This document shows, in pieces, positions 1-9,160 of a DNA stretch of 64,000 nucleotides. The stretch comes from Betaproteobacteria bacterium (GTDB taxonomy: Bacteria > Pseudomonadota > Gammaproteobacteria > Burkholderiales > Burkholderiaceae_D): contig JANXTA010000114.1 in NCBI GenBank assembly GCA_025356395.1, positions 42,033 to 106,032 of the forward strand, written 5' to 3'. The notes under the pieces were generated by a model. It worked only from the letters and a program-made list of their open reading frames with translations. It was not told the DNA's origin and ran no database searches. Every line of letters begins with the position of its first letter. Positions within the stretch are counted from its first letter, which is position 1. A program made the translations under genes and the position numbers.

Positions 1-1
1 C

Positions 2-331
2 ACGCAGGTGCTGACCGGCAAGTTCGCCGACGGCCTCGGCAACATCCAGAACGTGCCCGAGCGCGCCGACTTCGATCCGGTGCCGTGGTACTCGATGGCC
101 GTGTGGATGCTCACGCAGATGAAGCGCTGGGGCTACATCAAGGGCGACGTGCAATACAAGGACATCGCCGAGCGCGTGTTCCTGCTGACCGATGCGCGCA
201 AGCGCATGAAGGAGCTGGGCGAGACCGCACCGGACAACGGTTACATGAAGTTCAAGGTCATGGGCAAGGAGTTCGACGCGATGAAGGCCGACGCCTACGT
301 CGACAGCTTCGCCATCAAGAAGCTGGCCTGA
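2..331 (+). CDS. ABC transporter substrate-binding protein, nitrate/cyanate (NrtA/CmpA-like), C-terminal part; 5' end outside window
   Basis: ORF open at window edge; C-terminal NrtA-like sequence (VPWYSMAVWMLTQMKRWGYIKGDVQYKDIAERVF), followed by matching permease and ATPase genes. Confidence 0.85.
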   Translation, partial: TQVLTGKFADGLGNIQNVPERADFDPVPWYSMAVWMLTQMKRWGYIKGDVQYKDIAERVFLLTDARKRMKELGETAPDNGYMKFKVMGKEFDAMKADAYVDSFAIKKLA

Positions 332-338
332 GACCGCG

Positions 339-1199
339 ATGCACGCTTCCCTCAATGTCCGTGCCGGCGTGGTGTCGGCGCTGATCCTGCTCGCGATCCT
401 CTTCGTCTGGCACTTCGCGACGGTGTCGGTCAAGGCCGACACCAGCACGGCCGGCATGACGCCCGAGCAGATCGAGTACCAAAAAATGATGGGCAAGGAC
501 GTGTCGTCGACCAAGACCACCGGCTTCCCGACGCCGCTGGACATCGGCGCGACGATCGTCAAGCAGCTCTCCGATCCGTTCTACGACCGCGGCCCGAACG
601 ACAAGGGCATCGCGTTGCAGCTCGCGTACTCACTCGCTCGCGTCGCGCTGGGCTTCGGCATCGCGATGCTTGTCGCGATCCCGCTCGGCTTCCTGATCGG
701 CATGTCGCCGCTATTCCGTAAAGCGCTCGATCCATTCATCCAGGTGCTGAAGCCGATCTCGCCGCTCGCGTGGATGCCGCTCGCGCTGTACACCATCAAG
801 GACTCGGCGATCTCGGGCATCTTCGTGATCTTCATCTGCTCGATCTGGCCGATGCTGATCAACACGGCGTTCGGCGTGGCGGCCGTGCGACGCGACTGGC
901 TCAACGTCGCGAAGACGCTCGAAGTCCGGCCGCTGAGGCGCGCCTTCCAGGTGATCCTTCCCGCGGCGGCACCGACCATCGTGACCGGCATGCGCATCTC
1001 GATGGGCATCGCGTGGCTGGTGATCGTGGCCGCGGAGATGCTGGTCGGCGGAACGGGCATCGGCTACTTCGTGTGGAACGAATGGAACAACCTGTCGCTG
1101 ACCAACGTAATTTTCGCGGTGCTGCTGATCGGGGTGTTCGGGATGCTGCTGGACCTGATGTTCGCGCGGTTCCAGAAGTGGGTGACCTATGTGGAGTGA
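339..1199 (+). CDS. nitrate/cyanate-type ABC transporter permease (NrtB/CmpB-like)
   Basis: 286 aa, membrane-spanning, ends ...GIGYFVWNEWNNLSLTNVIFAVLLIGVFGMLLD typical of NrtB/SsuC permeases. Confidence 0.9.
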   Translation: MHASLNVRAGVVSALILLAILFVWHFATVSVKADTSTAGMTPEQIEYQKMMGKDVSSTKTTGFPTPLDIGATIVKQLSDPFYDRGPNDKGIALQLAYSLARVALGFGIAMLVAIPLGFLIGMSPLFRKALDPFIQVLKPISPLAWMPLALYTIKDSAISGIFVIFICSIWPMLINTAFGVAAVRRDWLNVAKTLEVRPLRRAFQVILPAAAPTIVTGMRISMGIAWLVIVAAEMLVGGTGIGYFVWNEWNNLSLTNVIFAVLLIGVFGMLLDLMFARFQKWVTYVE

Positions 1200-1217
1200 T
1201 CGCGTGAAGGCGACGTC

Positions 1218-2093
1218 GTGAGCTTCCTGAAAATCGAGAACCTCTCCAAGCGCTATGCCCCTGCCCTTCCACCCGTCTTCGAGAAGGTCAACTTCGCCGT
1301 CGAGCGCGGCGAGTTCGTCTGCATCGTCGGGCACTCGGGCTGCGGCAAGTCGACCATCCTCAACGTTCTCGCGGGCCTCGAGTCGCCGACCTCCGGCTAT
1401 GCCTACATGGACGGCAAGGAGATCACGGGACCCAGCCTCGATCGTGGCGTGGTTTTCCAGAGCCACGCGCTGATGCCGTGGCTCACGGTCCGCAGGAACG
1501 TCGGCTTTGCGGTGCGTTCACGCTGGCCGGCATGGAGCGCGGCACAGTTGAACCAGCACGTCGAACGCTTCGTCGCGATGGTCGGACTCACGCATGCCCT
1601 CGACAAGAAACCATCGGAGCTGTCGGGGGGCATGAAGCAGCGCGTGGGCATCGCCCGCGCCTTCGCGATCCAGCCCAAGATGCTGCTCCTCGACGAGCCT
1701 TTCGGCGCGCTCGACGCCCTCACGCGCGGCACGATCCAGGACGAACTGCTGAGCATCGTGCAGGCCGCGCACCAGACCGTGTTCATGATCACGCACGATG
1801 TCGACGAGGCGATCCTGCTCGCTGACAAGATCCTGCTGATGAGCAACGGTCCGCATGCCCGCGTCGCCGAGATCGTCCGCAACACGATGCCACGCGATCG
1901 GGTGCGTGCCACCGTCCACCATGACCCGCAGTACTACCTGATCCGCAACCACCTCGTCGACTTCCTCGTCAATCGCTCGAAGCTGATCCAGGCCGGTGCC
2001 AGCGACAGCGTCGGCGAGGTGCCGGTCGTCGTCGAACCCGGCCTCGCAGCGAGCGACGCCGAACTTGCCATCGCACAAGCGGCCGCTGCCTGA
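1218..2093 (+). CDS. ABC transporter ATP-binding protein (NrtD/CmpD-like)
   Basis: Walker A GHSGCGKST, signature LSGGMKQR, Walker B MLLLDEPFGALD. Confidence 0.92.
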   Translation: MSFLKIENLSKRYAPALPPVFEKVNFAVERGEFVCIVGHSGCGKSTILNVLAGLESPTSGYAYMDGKEITGPSLDRGVVFQSHALMPWLTVRRNVGFAVRSRWPAWSAAQLNQHVERFVAMVGLTHALDKKPSELSGGMKQRVGIARAFAIQPKMLLLDEPFGALDALTRGTIQDELLSIVQAAHQTVFMITHDVDEAILLADKILLMSNGPHARVAEIVRNTMPRDRVRATVHHDPQYYLIRNHLVDFLVNRSKLIQAGASDSVGEVPVVVEPGLAASDAELAIAQAAAA

Positions 2094-2130
2094 CGCGGCC
2101 ACCCATCCTTCATCCACAGGAGACACCAGC

Positions 2131-2586
2131 ATGACCACGATCACCGACCGCACGCAGGTCACCGGAATGATCCTCGCCGCCAAGGTCACCAAAGGCATCA
2201 AGTGGGCCGACGTGGCCACGAAAATCGGCCTCAGCAAGGAATGGACGACGGCAGCCTGCCTGGGCCAGATGACATTCACCAAGCCACAGGCCGAGACCAT
2301 CGGCACACTGTTCGGGCTGAGCGACGAGGCAATCGCGTGGTTGCAGATCGTTCCGTACAAGGGTTCGCTGCCGACGGCGGTGCCGACCGACCCGCTGATC
2401 TATCGCTGGTACGAGATGGTCAACGTCTACGGCACGACCATCAAGGCGCTGATCCACGAGGAGTTCGGCGACGGCATCATGAGCGCGATCGACTTCTCGA
2501 TGGATATCCAGCGCGAGCCGGATCCGAAGGGCGACCGCGTGCACGTCGTGCTGTCCGGCAAGTTCCTGCCTTACAAGACCTACTGA
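2131..2586 (+). CDS. cynS: cyanate hydratase (cyanase)
   Basis: 151 aa; full-length cyanase-like sequence (PTDPLIYRWYEMVNVYGTTIKALIHEEFGDGIMSAIDF...GDRVHVVLSGKFLPYKTY); directly downstream of cyanate-type ABC genes. Confidence 0.96.
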   Translation: MTTITDRTQVTGMILAAKVTKGIKWADVATKIGLSKEWTTAACLGQMTFTKPQAETIGTLFGLSDEAIAWLQIVPYKGSLPTAVPTDPLIYRWYEMVNVYGTTIKALIHEEFGDGIMSAIDFSMDIQREPDPKGDRVHVVLSGKFLPYKTY

Positions 2587-2588
2587 TC

Positions 2589-2612
2589 GACAAGGCCTGC
2601 CGAGGCCTTGTC
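2589..2612. terminator. possible bidirectional terminator hairpin
   Basis: Perfect 10-bp inverted repeat gacaaggcct/aggccttgtc with 4-nt loop between convergent cynS and the lipoprotein gene; no clear U-tract. Confidence 0.5.
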
Positions 2613-2620
2613 AATCCGCA

Positions 2621-2971
2621 TCACTTGACCTTGGTGGGTTCGGTCGTGTTGGTGGTGTTGGGCTGACCCGACTTGTCGGGATCGGAGGTCGCCGGGTTCG
2701 GCGCCGTGCCGCTGGGCGGTGTCGTGGGCGAATTCGTCGTATCGGTCGTGCCGGCCGGCGGGGTCGCGTTGTCGGGCGCCGTGGTCGCGGTAGCGCCTCT
2801 GCCCATCGAGCTCGATGCCGGGGGAGAAGTCGGCGACGTCACCGGGTTGCCGCTCGGCTGGGTCGACGGCCCGGACATCGCGCCGCCAGGGGCAGGCTGG
2901 TCGGACTTGGTGCACGCGCCGAGTGCGGCGACGGTGGCGGCGATCGCCAGCCATTGGATCGAACGGTTCAT
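2621..2971 (-). CDS. small Pro/Thr/Ser-rich putative lipoprotein
   Basis: 116 aa; signal peptide with lipobox LGAC; low-complexity P/T/S-rich mature region. Confidence 0.65.
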   Translation of the reverse strand: MNRSIQWLAIAATVAALGACTKSDQPAPGGAMSGPSTQPSGNPVTSPTSPPASSSMGRGATATTAPDNATPPAGTTDTTNSPTTPPSGTAPNPATSDPDKSGQPNTTNTTEPTKVK

Positions 2972-3103
2972 GGGTGTGTCTCCTTCGAGTGGGTGTGCCC
3001 AAAGGGTGCGCCGCGCCCGACGGCGCTCTTCGTCGGCTGATGCCGCATCGAACCGTCGGCAAGGGTGGGAGGCCGTCGCCGGACTCCCCCCCGCTTCAGG
3101 CGC

Positions 3104-4051
3104 TCACGAGGTCAGGAAGCCGCGAATCAGTCCGTTGACCCGGTCGGGCTGCTCATGGACGACCCAGTGCGATCCCTCGCGGATGCGCTCGATCTTCAGG
3201 TCGCCGCAGACCTGATCGAGTCCGTCGATCAGGCCGGTCGTCAACGCGCGATCGGTCTCGCCCCAGATCACGCGGGTCGGCACCTTGACCTGCCACTCCG
3301 CGGCCGGCGGCAGAGAGCGTGCCGGATCGTCTCTGGTCGGCGGGTGCAGCGGCGTCGCGCGATAGAAGTTGCAGCCGCCGGTCATCGCATGCGACGACGT
3401 CCCGTCCGGCTTCGCCGCGCCGGGCACCGACCACATCGCGTGATAGCGCGCCCGCACCTCGGGCGTGTACCAGGCCGGTTTGACGCCCGCCTCGTCGTCG
3501 AGGAAGCGTTCGACGACCTCGAAGTCGTTGGCCACCAGGCCTTCTTCGGAGCCTGGCCCGCGCAACCAGTTCATGTAGGCCGAAGCGGCCTGCTGCACCG
3601 GGTTGGTCGCGAGTTCGCGCATGAACAGCCAGGGGTGCGGCGAGTTGACGACGACCAGTCGTTCGACCATCTCTGGATGAAAGATGCCGAGATGCCAGCC
3701 GACCGCGCCGCCCCAGTCGTGGCAGGCGACGATGGCGGACGTGTAGCCGAGGAATTCGATCAACAGCCGGATGTCCTCGGCGATGTGCTTGATGTGGTAC
3801 GCCTCGACAGCGACCGGCTTTGCCGAGAGGTTGAAGCCGCGCAGGTCGGGCGCGACGGCGAAATGATCGTTACCGAACTCGGCGAGTTGCGCCTCCCACG
3901 TGAACCAGGCTTCGGGAAAGCCGTGCAGGAAGATCATCAACGGCCGGCCGGCTGCCACACCCGCACTCGCGTAGTGCAGGCGCGTGCCGTTCGCGAGATC
4001 GGCGTACTGGCCGTCCTCGATGCGTGCCTTGCCCGCAGCCGGCGCGTTCAT
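3104..4051 (-). CDS. alpha/beta hydrolase (epoxide hydrolase-like)
   Basis: 315 aa; HGFPEAWFTWEAQ, nucleophile region ACHDWGGAVGW; ATGA overlap with upstream SDR gene. Confidence 0.9.
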   Translation of the reverse strand: MNAPAAGKARIEDGQYADLANGTRLHYASAGVAAGRPLMIFLHGFPEAWFTWEAQLAEFGNDHFAVAPDLRGFNLSAKPVAVEAYHIKHIAEDIRLLIEFLGYTSAIVACHDWGGAVGWHLGIFHPEMVERLVVVNSPHPWLFMRELATNPVQQAASAYMNWLRGPGSEEGLVANDFEVVERFLDDEAGVKPAWYTPEVRARYHAMWSVPGAAKPDGTSSHAMTGGCNFYRATPLHPPTRDDPARSLPPAAEWQVKVPTRVIWGETDRALTTGLIDGLDQVCGDLKIERIREGSHWVVHEQPDRVNGLIRGFLTS

Positions 4052-4977
4052 GCGTTGCCGCCCGCGACCTGCGCCGCGATCGTGGACATCGCCTCGCGCA
4101 GGCGCGTGCGCACATCGGGTCGTGCGGCGAACGGATCGCTCGGGTTGTGCATGCCGACGATGTCCTTCATGCGCGTCTCGACGTTGCCGAGCGCGTGCGG
4201 GTGCGAGAACACGTAGAACTGGTCATCCTTGATGGCCTCGAACACGGTGGCCGCGAAGTCCGCAGCCGTGACCTTGCCCGACCCCACGGCCTTGGCCGAC
4301 ATCATTTGCTGCGCGCGCTTCGATGCACTCGACGCCTCGCCGCTGACGTCGGCCGGTGCGTTGCGATGCGACTGGCTGATGCCGGTGGGCACGAAATAAG
4401 GACAGGCAACCGTCGTGCCGATCGGTGCCTCGATCAGCGCGAGGTCCTGGAACAGCGTCTCGGCGATCGAGACCACCGCGTGCTTCGAGACGTTGTAGAT
4501 GCCCATGTTGGGCGCGTTGAGCAGGCCGGCCATCGACGCCGTGTTGACGATGTGGCCGGTGAAGGCCGGATCGGCCTTTGCGCTGGCCAGCATGCGCGGT
4601 ACAAACGAGCGCAGGCCGTGGATCACGCCCCACAGGTTGACCCCGAGCACCCATTCCCAGTCGCGGATGGTGTTCTCCCAGATCAGGCCGCCCGATCCGA
4701 CACCCGCGTTGTTGAACAGCAGGTGCGTCGCACCGAAGGTCGCCTCGGTCTCGACCGCGAGCGCTTCGATCTGCTCTGCCTTCGACACGTCGACTTGGCG
4801 GGCGAGGACCTTCGCGCCCCTCGCTTCGAGCTCGGCACGCACCGTGTCGAGCGCGTCCTGCTGGACGTCCGCGATGACGACGTTCATGTCGAGTCCCGCC
4901 GCGAGGTGCGCGAACTCGCGGCCGAAGCCGCTGCCGCCACCGGTGATGACCGCGGTGCGGCCTGCGAAGTCCTTCAT
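4048..4977 (-). CDS. SDR family NAD(P)-dependent oxidoreductase
   Basis: TGGGSGFG cofactor motif, NNAGVG, YNVSKHAV catalytic motif. Confidence 0.92.
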   Translation of the reverse strand: MKDFAGRTAVITGGGSGFGREFAHLAAGLDMNVVIADVQQDALDTVRAELEARGAKVLARQVDVSKAEQIEALAVETEATFGATHLLFNNAGVGSGGLIWENTIRDWEWVLGVNLWGVIHGLRSFVPRMLASAKADPAFTGHIVNTASMAGLLNAPNMGIYNVSKHAVVSIAETLFQDLALIEAPIGTTVACPYFVPTGISQSHRNAPADVSGEASSASKRAQQMMSAKAVGSGKVTAADFAATVFEAIKDDQFYVFSHPHALGNVETRMKDIVGMHNPSDPFAARPDVRTRLREAMSTIAAQVAGGNA

Positions 4978-5014
4978 CGTGTTCTCCTGTTTTCTTCTGG
5001 GTGTCGATCGGTGC

Positions 5015-5494
5015 TTACCTGGACGGGAGGCGCATCTGGACGTGGTCGATGTCGTCCTCGACGTAGGGCTCGCCTTCGGTCCGAAACTGCAGCGAGCGAT
5101 AGAAAGGTTCGAGCCGGAGTTGCGCGTTGATGACGAGGTCCGCACCGGGCCATTCATCCTGCGAGCGGACGATGCCTTCGTCCATCAGGGCACGCCCTAT
5201 GCCCCGGCGCCGCAGCGTGGGCGCCGTGACGACCCGGCCGATCGACGGCTCGGGATATTTCACATCGGGATCGAGGCAACGCAGATAGGCCGCAAGCAAC
5301 GGACGGCCTTCGTAGGTCGTGTGGCCCAGCAGGTGCCATGACGAACCATCGCAACCGTCGGCATCGAGGAAGACGCACTGCTGCTCGACCACGAAGACTT
5401 CGCTGCGCAGGGCAAGCAGGTCGTAGACCTCGACGCCCGACAACGCGGCGAACCGCTTCCAGCTCCAGACCAGTGCTGCCACCGCAGCGGTCAT
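5015..5494 (-). CDS. GNAT family N-acetyltransferase (ElaA-like)
   Basis: 159 aa; YDLLALRSEVFVVEQQCVFLDADGCDG ElaA-type N-terminus, RRRGIGRALMDE acetyl-CoA motif. Confidence 0.85.
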   Translation of the reverse strand: MTAAVAALVWSWKRFAALSGVEVYDLLALRSEVFVVEQQCVFLDADGCDGSSWHLLGHTTYEGRPLLAAYLRCLDPDVKYPEPSIGRVVTAPTLRRRGIGRALMDEGIVRSQDEWPGADLVINAQLRLEPFYRSLQFRTEGEPYVEDDIDHVQMRLPSR

Positions 5495-6459
5495 GCTGCT
5501 TTCTTCAACTCGAATCCGAGCCGCGGGAAATGCACGATCAGTTCGCCGACGCGATCGTCGAAGCGGCGGATGGCGAGCTCGTCGCGCAACGCCATCACGA
5601 GTTCGCCCTGGCTCGGGTCGCATCCCGTGTCGGTCGGCGTGACGACGACCTGCTGGCCGAGCGCGATGCCATGCGTGTCGCTGTAGAACTCGGCTTCGAT
5701 CTCCTGCGGCTCTTCATCGGACGCATGGCGCAGCGCGGCTTCGCTGGTCATGTCGGCATGCGGCGGCTGCACCAGCCGACGCATCCGCTCGTACCAGCTC
5801 ACCACGTGCGGAAAGTCGTCGATGATCGAACCGAGCGGACCGGCACGACGGATGAACCACAAGCAGTGATAGATCGAGAAGTCCGCGATCGAGGCGGCGA
5901 AGCCGAGCAGCCACACGCGGTCGTCGATCAGCATCGTCTCGAAACGTCGCAGGTAGATCAGCAGCGCCGCGGTTGCGTCGGCGGCGCGCATGCGATGCAT
6001 CTGGCCGCGGAACAGCGCGCGGTCTTCCGCGAACGCCTTGCGTTCTTCGGGAGACTTGGTGGCGAGGAACACCGCAGCGCCTTCGGGCTGGAAGACGTAG
6101 GCCGCCACGGTCCAGAACAGCGTCGAATCGGCCCACTGCGCGAGGAAGCGAGCGGTGCCGACGGTCTCGGGCGGGAAGATCGCGGGCGTCGGCACGAGGC
6201 GTTCGAGCACCTCGGAAATCAGCGCGGTGTCGCAGTAGATGTGCGCGCCGATCTGCAGCACCGGCGTCTTGCGATAGCCACCGGTCAGCGCGACCAGGTC
6301 GGGCTTGGGTAACACTTCGGGAATCTCGACCGAGGTCCACGGCACGTCCTTGAAGCTCAGGATCGCCCTGATCTTTTCCGAGAAGGGCGACGTCGAGTAG
6401 TGATGGAGGATCAACTGATCGACATGCACGATCTGACTGTCGGAAAAGGAAGGATTCAT
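5491..6459 (-). CDS. glutathione S-transferase family protein
   Basis: 322 aa; N-terminal thioredoxin-like LHHYSTSPFSEKIRAIL...YRKTPVLQIGAHIYCDTALISEVLE. Confidence 0.85.
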   Translation of the reverse strand: MNPSFSDSQIVHVDQLILHHYSTSPFSEKIRAILSFKDVPWTSVEIPEVLPKPDLVALTGGYRKTPVLQIGAHIYCDTALISEVLERLVPTPAIFPPETVGTARFLAQWADSTLFWTVAAYVFQPEGAAVFLATKSPEERKAFAEDRALFRGQMHRMRAADATAALLIYLRRFETMLIDDRVWLLGFAASIADFSIYHCLWFIRRAGPLGSIIDDFPHVVSWYERMRRLVQPPHADMTSEAALRHASDEEPQEIEAEFYSDTHGIALGQQVVVTPTDTGCDPSQGELVMALRDELAIRRFDDRVGELIVHFPRLGFELKKAA

Positions 6460-6520
6460 TGGTGCTTGATGGCCGATCGGGGTTGAAGGAAAGAAGTCCG
6501 GCTGCCTGGATCGAGGAGAG

Positions 6521-7363
6521 TCAGTCGAGCAGGTCCGGCTGTTCCTTGACGATGCGCGCGTATAGCGGCTGGAACTGGAACCAGCCCGCGAACGGACTGC
6601 CGACGATGCCGAAGGACTGACGCGCGGAAGCCTCGCTGATCTGCTTCGGAGCGACGCCGCTGCGCGCCGCGGCCGCCTCGGCCAGCAGCTGCACCTGACA
6701 CGAGCGCTCCATCGTGATGAACCACCACACCGCCTCGTCGACCGTCTTGCCGACGGTGATCAGGCCATGGTTGGCGAGGATCGCGGCCTTGCCCTGGCCG
6801 AGCGCTGTCGCGATGCGTTCGCCTTCGTCGAGGTCGACCGCCACGCCGCCGAAGTCGTCGTACACCGCATGGTCGTTGTAGAAGGCACAGGCGTCCTGCG
6901 TCAGCGGCGCGAGCGTCGTGCCGAGCGTCGAGAACGCGCGTCCGTAGGTGGAGTGCGAATGCGCCGCACCGATCACGTCGGGACGCGCGCCATGGACACG
7001 CGAGTGGATCACGAAAGCCGCGGTGTTGACCGGATGGTGGCCCTCGACGACGTTGCCGTCGTGGTCGCAGCGGATCAGGTTGGAGACGTTGACCTGGCTG
7101 AAGTGGACGCCGAAGGGATTGACCCAGAACGTGTCGGTGAACTCGGGGTCGCGCGCTGTGATGTGCCCGGCCACGCCTTCGTCGAAGCCGAACTTCGAGA
7201 ACAGTCGGAAGCCCGCTGCGAGGCGCTGCTTGCGATGCAGACGTTCCTCGGCGGTGGTCGCGAAGACCGGCGGCATCGGCAGGACGCCGCGGCCGGCCAT
7301 CCCCTTGACGGGTGCGGGTGGGACGTCGTCGGCGCGCGGGGCAAGGCGTTCGGGTGCGTTCAT
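6521..7363 (-). CDS. class II aldolase/adducin family protein
   Basis: GHITARDPEF, HSHSTYGRAFS zinc-binding region, ANHGLITVG. Confidence 0.9.
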   Translation of the reverse strand: MNAPERLAPRADDVPPAPVKGMAGRGVLPMPPVFATTAEERLHRKQRLAAGFRLFSKFGFDEGVAGHITARDPEFTDTFWVNPFGVHFSQVNVSNLIRCDHDGNVVEGHHPVNTAAFVIHSRVHGARPDVIGAAHSHSTYGRAFSTLGTTLAPLTQDACAFYNDHAVYDDFGGVAVDLDEGERIATALGQGKAAILANHGLITVGKTVDEAVWWFITMERSCQVQLLAEAAAARSGVAPKQISEASARQSFGIVGSPFAGWFQFQPLYARIVKEQPDLLD

Positions 7364-7516
7364 GAAAATCTCCTGGTGCGCTGGTTGGAGGCCGCGTTCG
7401 TCACTGCATTTGAAACGGTCCTGGCGTCCGAACCGGCATAGTGGCCGAGCGTGCCGTAGGTTGGCATCGAAGACCAGCATCCCATGCGATCGCGGCCTTC
7501 CTGCATCATGCGGGCG

Positions 7517-8533
7517 TCAGAACAACTTGACGAGCTGCTTTCCGAAGTTGCGCCCCTTGAGCAAACCCATGAACGCTTCGGGTGCCGCTTCGACTCCATC
7601 GGCGATGGACTCGCGATACTTGAGCCGTCCCGTCGCGACCAGGATGCCGAGTTCCTTCAGGCCCTGCGGCCACAGGGGCAGATGGTCCGAGACGATGAAT
7701 CCCTGCATCTTGAAGCGCGCGACCAGGAACATCGCCGGGTTCTCGATCGGCACCTGGCCATCCGCATCGTCGTAGCCGGAGATCAGGCCGCACATCGCGA
7801 CGCGCGCGAACGGGTTGAGGCGCGCGAGGACGGTGTTCATCACGACCCCGCCCACGTTCTCGAAATAGCCGTCGACCCCCGCGGGCGTCGCCTCGGCGAG
7901 CATCTTCGCCAGCATCTTGCGATCGGGAGCGGCCTTGTAGTCGATGCACGCATCGAAGCCGAGTTCCTCGACGACGTAGCGACACTTCTCCACGCCGCCC
8001 GCGATGCCGACCGTGCGGCATCCGCCCAGGCGCGCGAGCTGACCAACGACGCTGCCGACCGCGCCGCTGGCCGCGCTGACGACGATGGTCTCGCCGGCTT
8101 TCGGCTCGATCACCTTGTTGAGGCCGTACCACGCGGTCATGCCGGGCATGCCCACCGATCCGAGATAGGCCGACTCCGGGACGTGCGAAGTGTCGACGCG
8201 CATCAGGCCGGCGCCGTCGGAGCAACCGTACTCGGACCAGCCGTACATGCCGACGACGGTCTCGCCCGCGATGAACTTGGGGTTGTGGGATTCGACCACG
8301 ACCCCGACGGTCGCACCGATCATGGTGTCGCCGATCGGCTGCGGGATCGCATACGACTTGGACTCGTTCATCCGTCCGCGCATGTACGGATCGAGCGACA
8401 GGTAATGGTTACGGACCAGCACCTGGCCCTCGCCCGCCTTCGGCACGGGCTGGGTATCGAGACGAAAGTGCTGCAGCATCACGGCGCCTTCGGGACGGGC
8501 TGCCAGCACGATGCGGCGATAGGTTTCGGTCAT
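7517..8533 (-). CDS. NADP-dependent oxidoreductase, MDR/CurA-like
   Basis: 338 aa; LSLDPYMRGRMNE, SAASGAVGSVVGQLARLGGCRTVGIAGG, YFENVGG motifs. Confidence 0.92.
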   Translation of the reverse strand: MTETYRRIVLAARPEGAVMLQHFRLDTQPVPKAGEGQVLVRNHYLSLDPYMRGRMNESKSYAIPQPIGDTMIGATVGVVVESHNPKFIAGETVVGMYGWSEYGCSDGAGLMRVDTSHVPESAYLGSVGMPGMTAWYGLNKVIEPKAGETIVVSAASGAVGSVVGQLARLGGCRTVGIAGGVEKCRYVVEELGFDACIDYKAAPDRKMLAKMLAEATPAGVDGYFENVGGVVMNTVLARLNPFARVAMCGLISGYDDADGQVPIENPAMFLVARFKMQGFIVSDHLPLWPQGLKELGILVATGRLKYRESIADGVEAAPEAFMGLLKGRNFGKQLVKLF

Positions 8534-8602
8534 GCGGTCTCCTGGAATTCCTTGGATGGATGCGATCGATCGAGGGCCGACCGCCTGAGGCTTTTCACGG
8601 GT

Positions 8603-9058
8603 TCAGCCGCCGTCGCCGCCCCCAGCCTGCGGCGCCGTCGACAGTCGACGACTGGCGCCTTCAAGTCGCTTCAAAGTCTTGAAAGTGCCCATCGCCTTCG
8701 CGATCAGGCGCTCGTCCGAGTCGCGGACCTCGCCTTCGCAGAACGTCATCGTCGTCGAACGATGGAAGGCACGGCCGGTGGCCGTCAGCGTCGTGCCGGC
8801 CGGGCCGGGTTGCAGGAAGCTGGTCTTCATCTCGACGGTGACGCCACCGCGCGCGTCGGGGTCGAGCGAGCGGCCCGAGATCGCCATCGCGATGTCCAGC
8901 ATCGTCATGATCACGCCGCCGTGCGCGACGTTCCAGCTGTTGAGATGCCGGCGCAAGAGGACGAGCTGGACCCGGCTCTCGCCGCGCGGGGCATCGAGGA
9001 TGTCGATGCCGAGATCGTCGATGAAGGGAACGTCGACGCGGGTCAGCGGAGTGGACAT
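8603..9058 (-). CDS. PaaI-type hotdog thioesterase
   Basis: 151 aa; NVAHGGVIMTMLDIAMAISG, VTVEMKTSFLQPGPAG hotdog motifs. Confidence 0.85.
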   Translation of the reverse strand: MSTPLTRVDVPFIDDLGIDILDAPRGESRVQLVLLRRHLNSWNVAHGGVIMTMLDIAMAISGRSLDPDARGGVTVEMKTSFLQPGPAGTTLTATGRAFHRSTTMTFCEGEVRDSDERLIAKAMGTFKTLKRLEGASRRLSTAPQAGGGDGG

Positions 9059-9099
9059 GAAGCGGTTCGGTGAGGCATGACGCGAACGGACGCGGCACG

Positions 9100-9116
9100 A
9101 AATAGAACGGTCATGC
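9100..9116. promoter_or_regulatory. putative operator AAATAGAACGGTCATGC upstream of thioesterase
   Basis: 15/17 match to 24163-24179 upstream of the fadB-like gene; lies 42-58 bp upstream of the thioesterase start. Confidence 0.45.
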
Positions 9117-9160
9117 TTAAAGTATCGACTGATTCTACCGCAGGGCCCAATGGCGATCGT

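Noticed and set aside
2621-2971. PT-rich low-complexity region as a possible CRISPR or tandem repeat
   Set aside because: No regular spacer/repeat periodicity; reads as a lipoprotein with a disordered region
7484-9073. 529-aa plus-strand ORF
   Set aside because: Antisense to oxidoreductase and thioesterase genes; no family motifs
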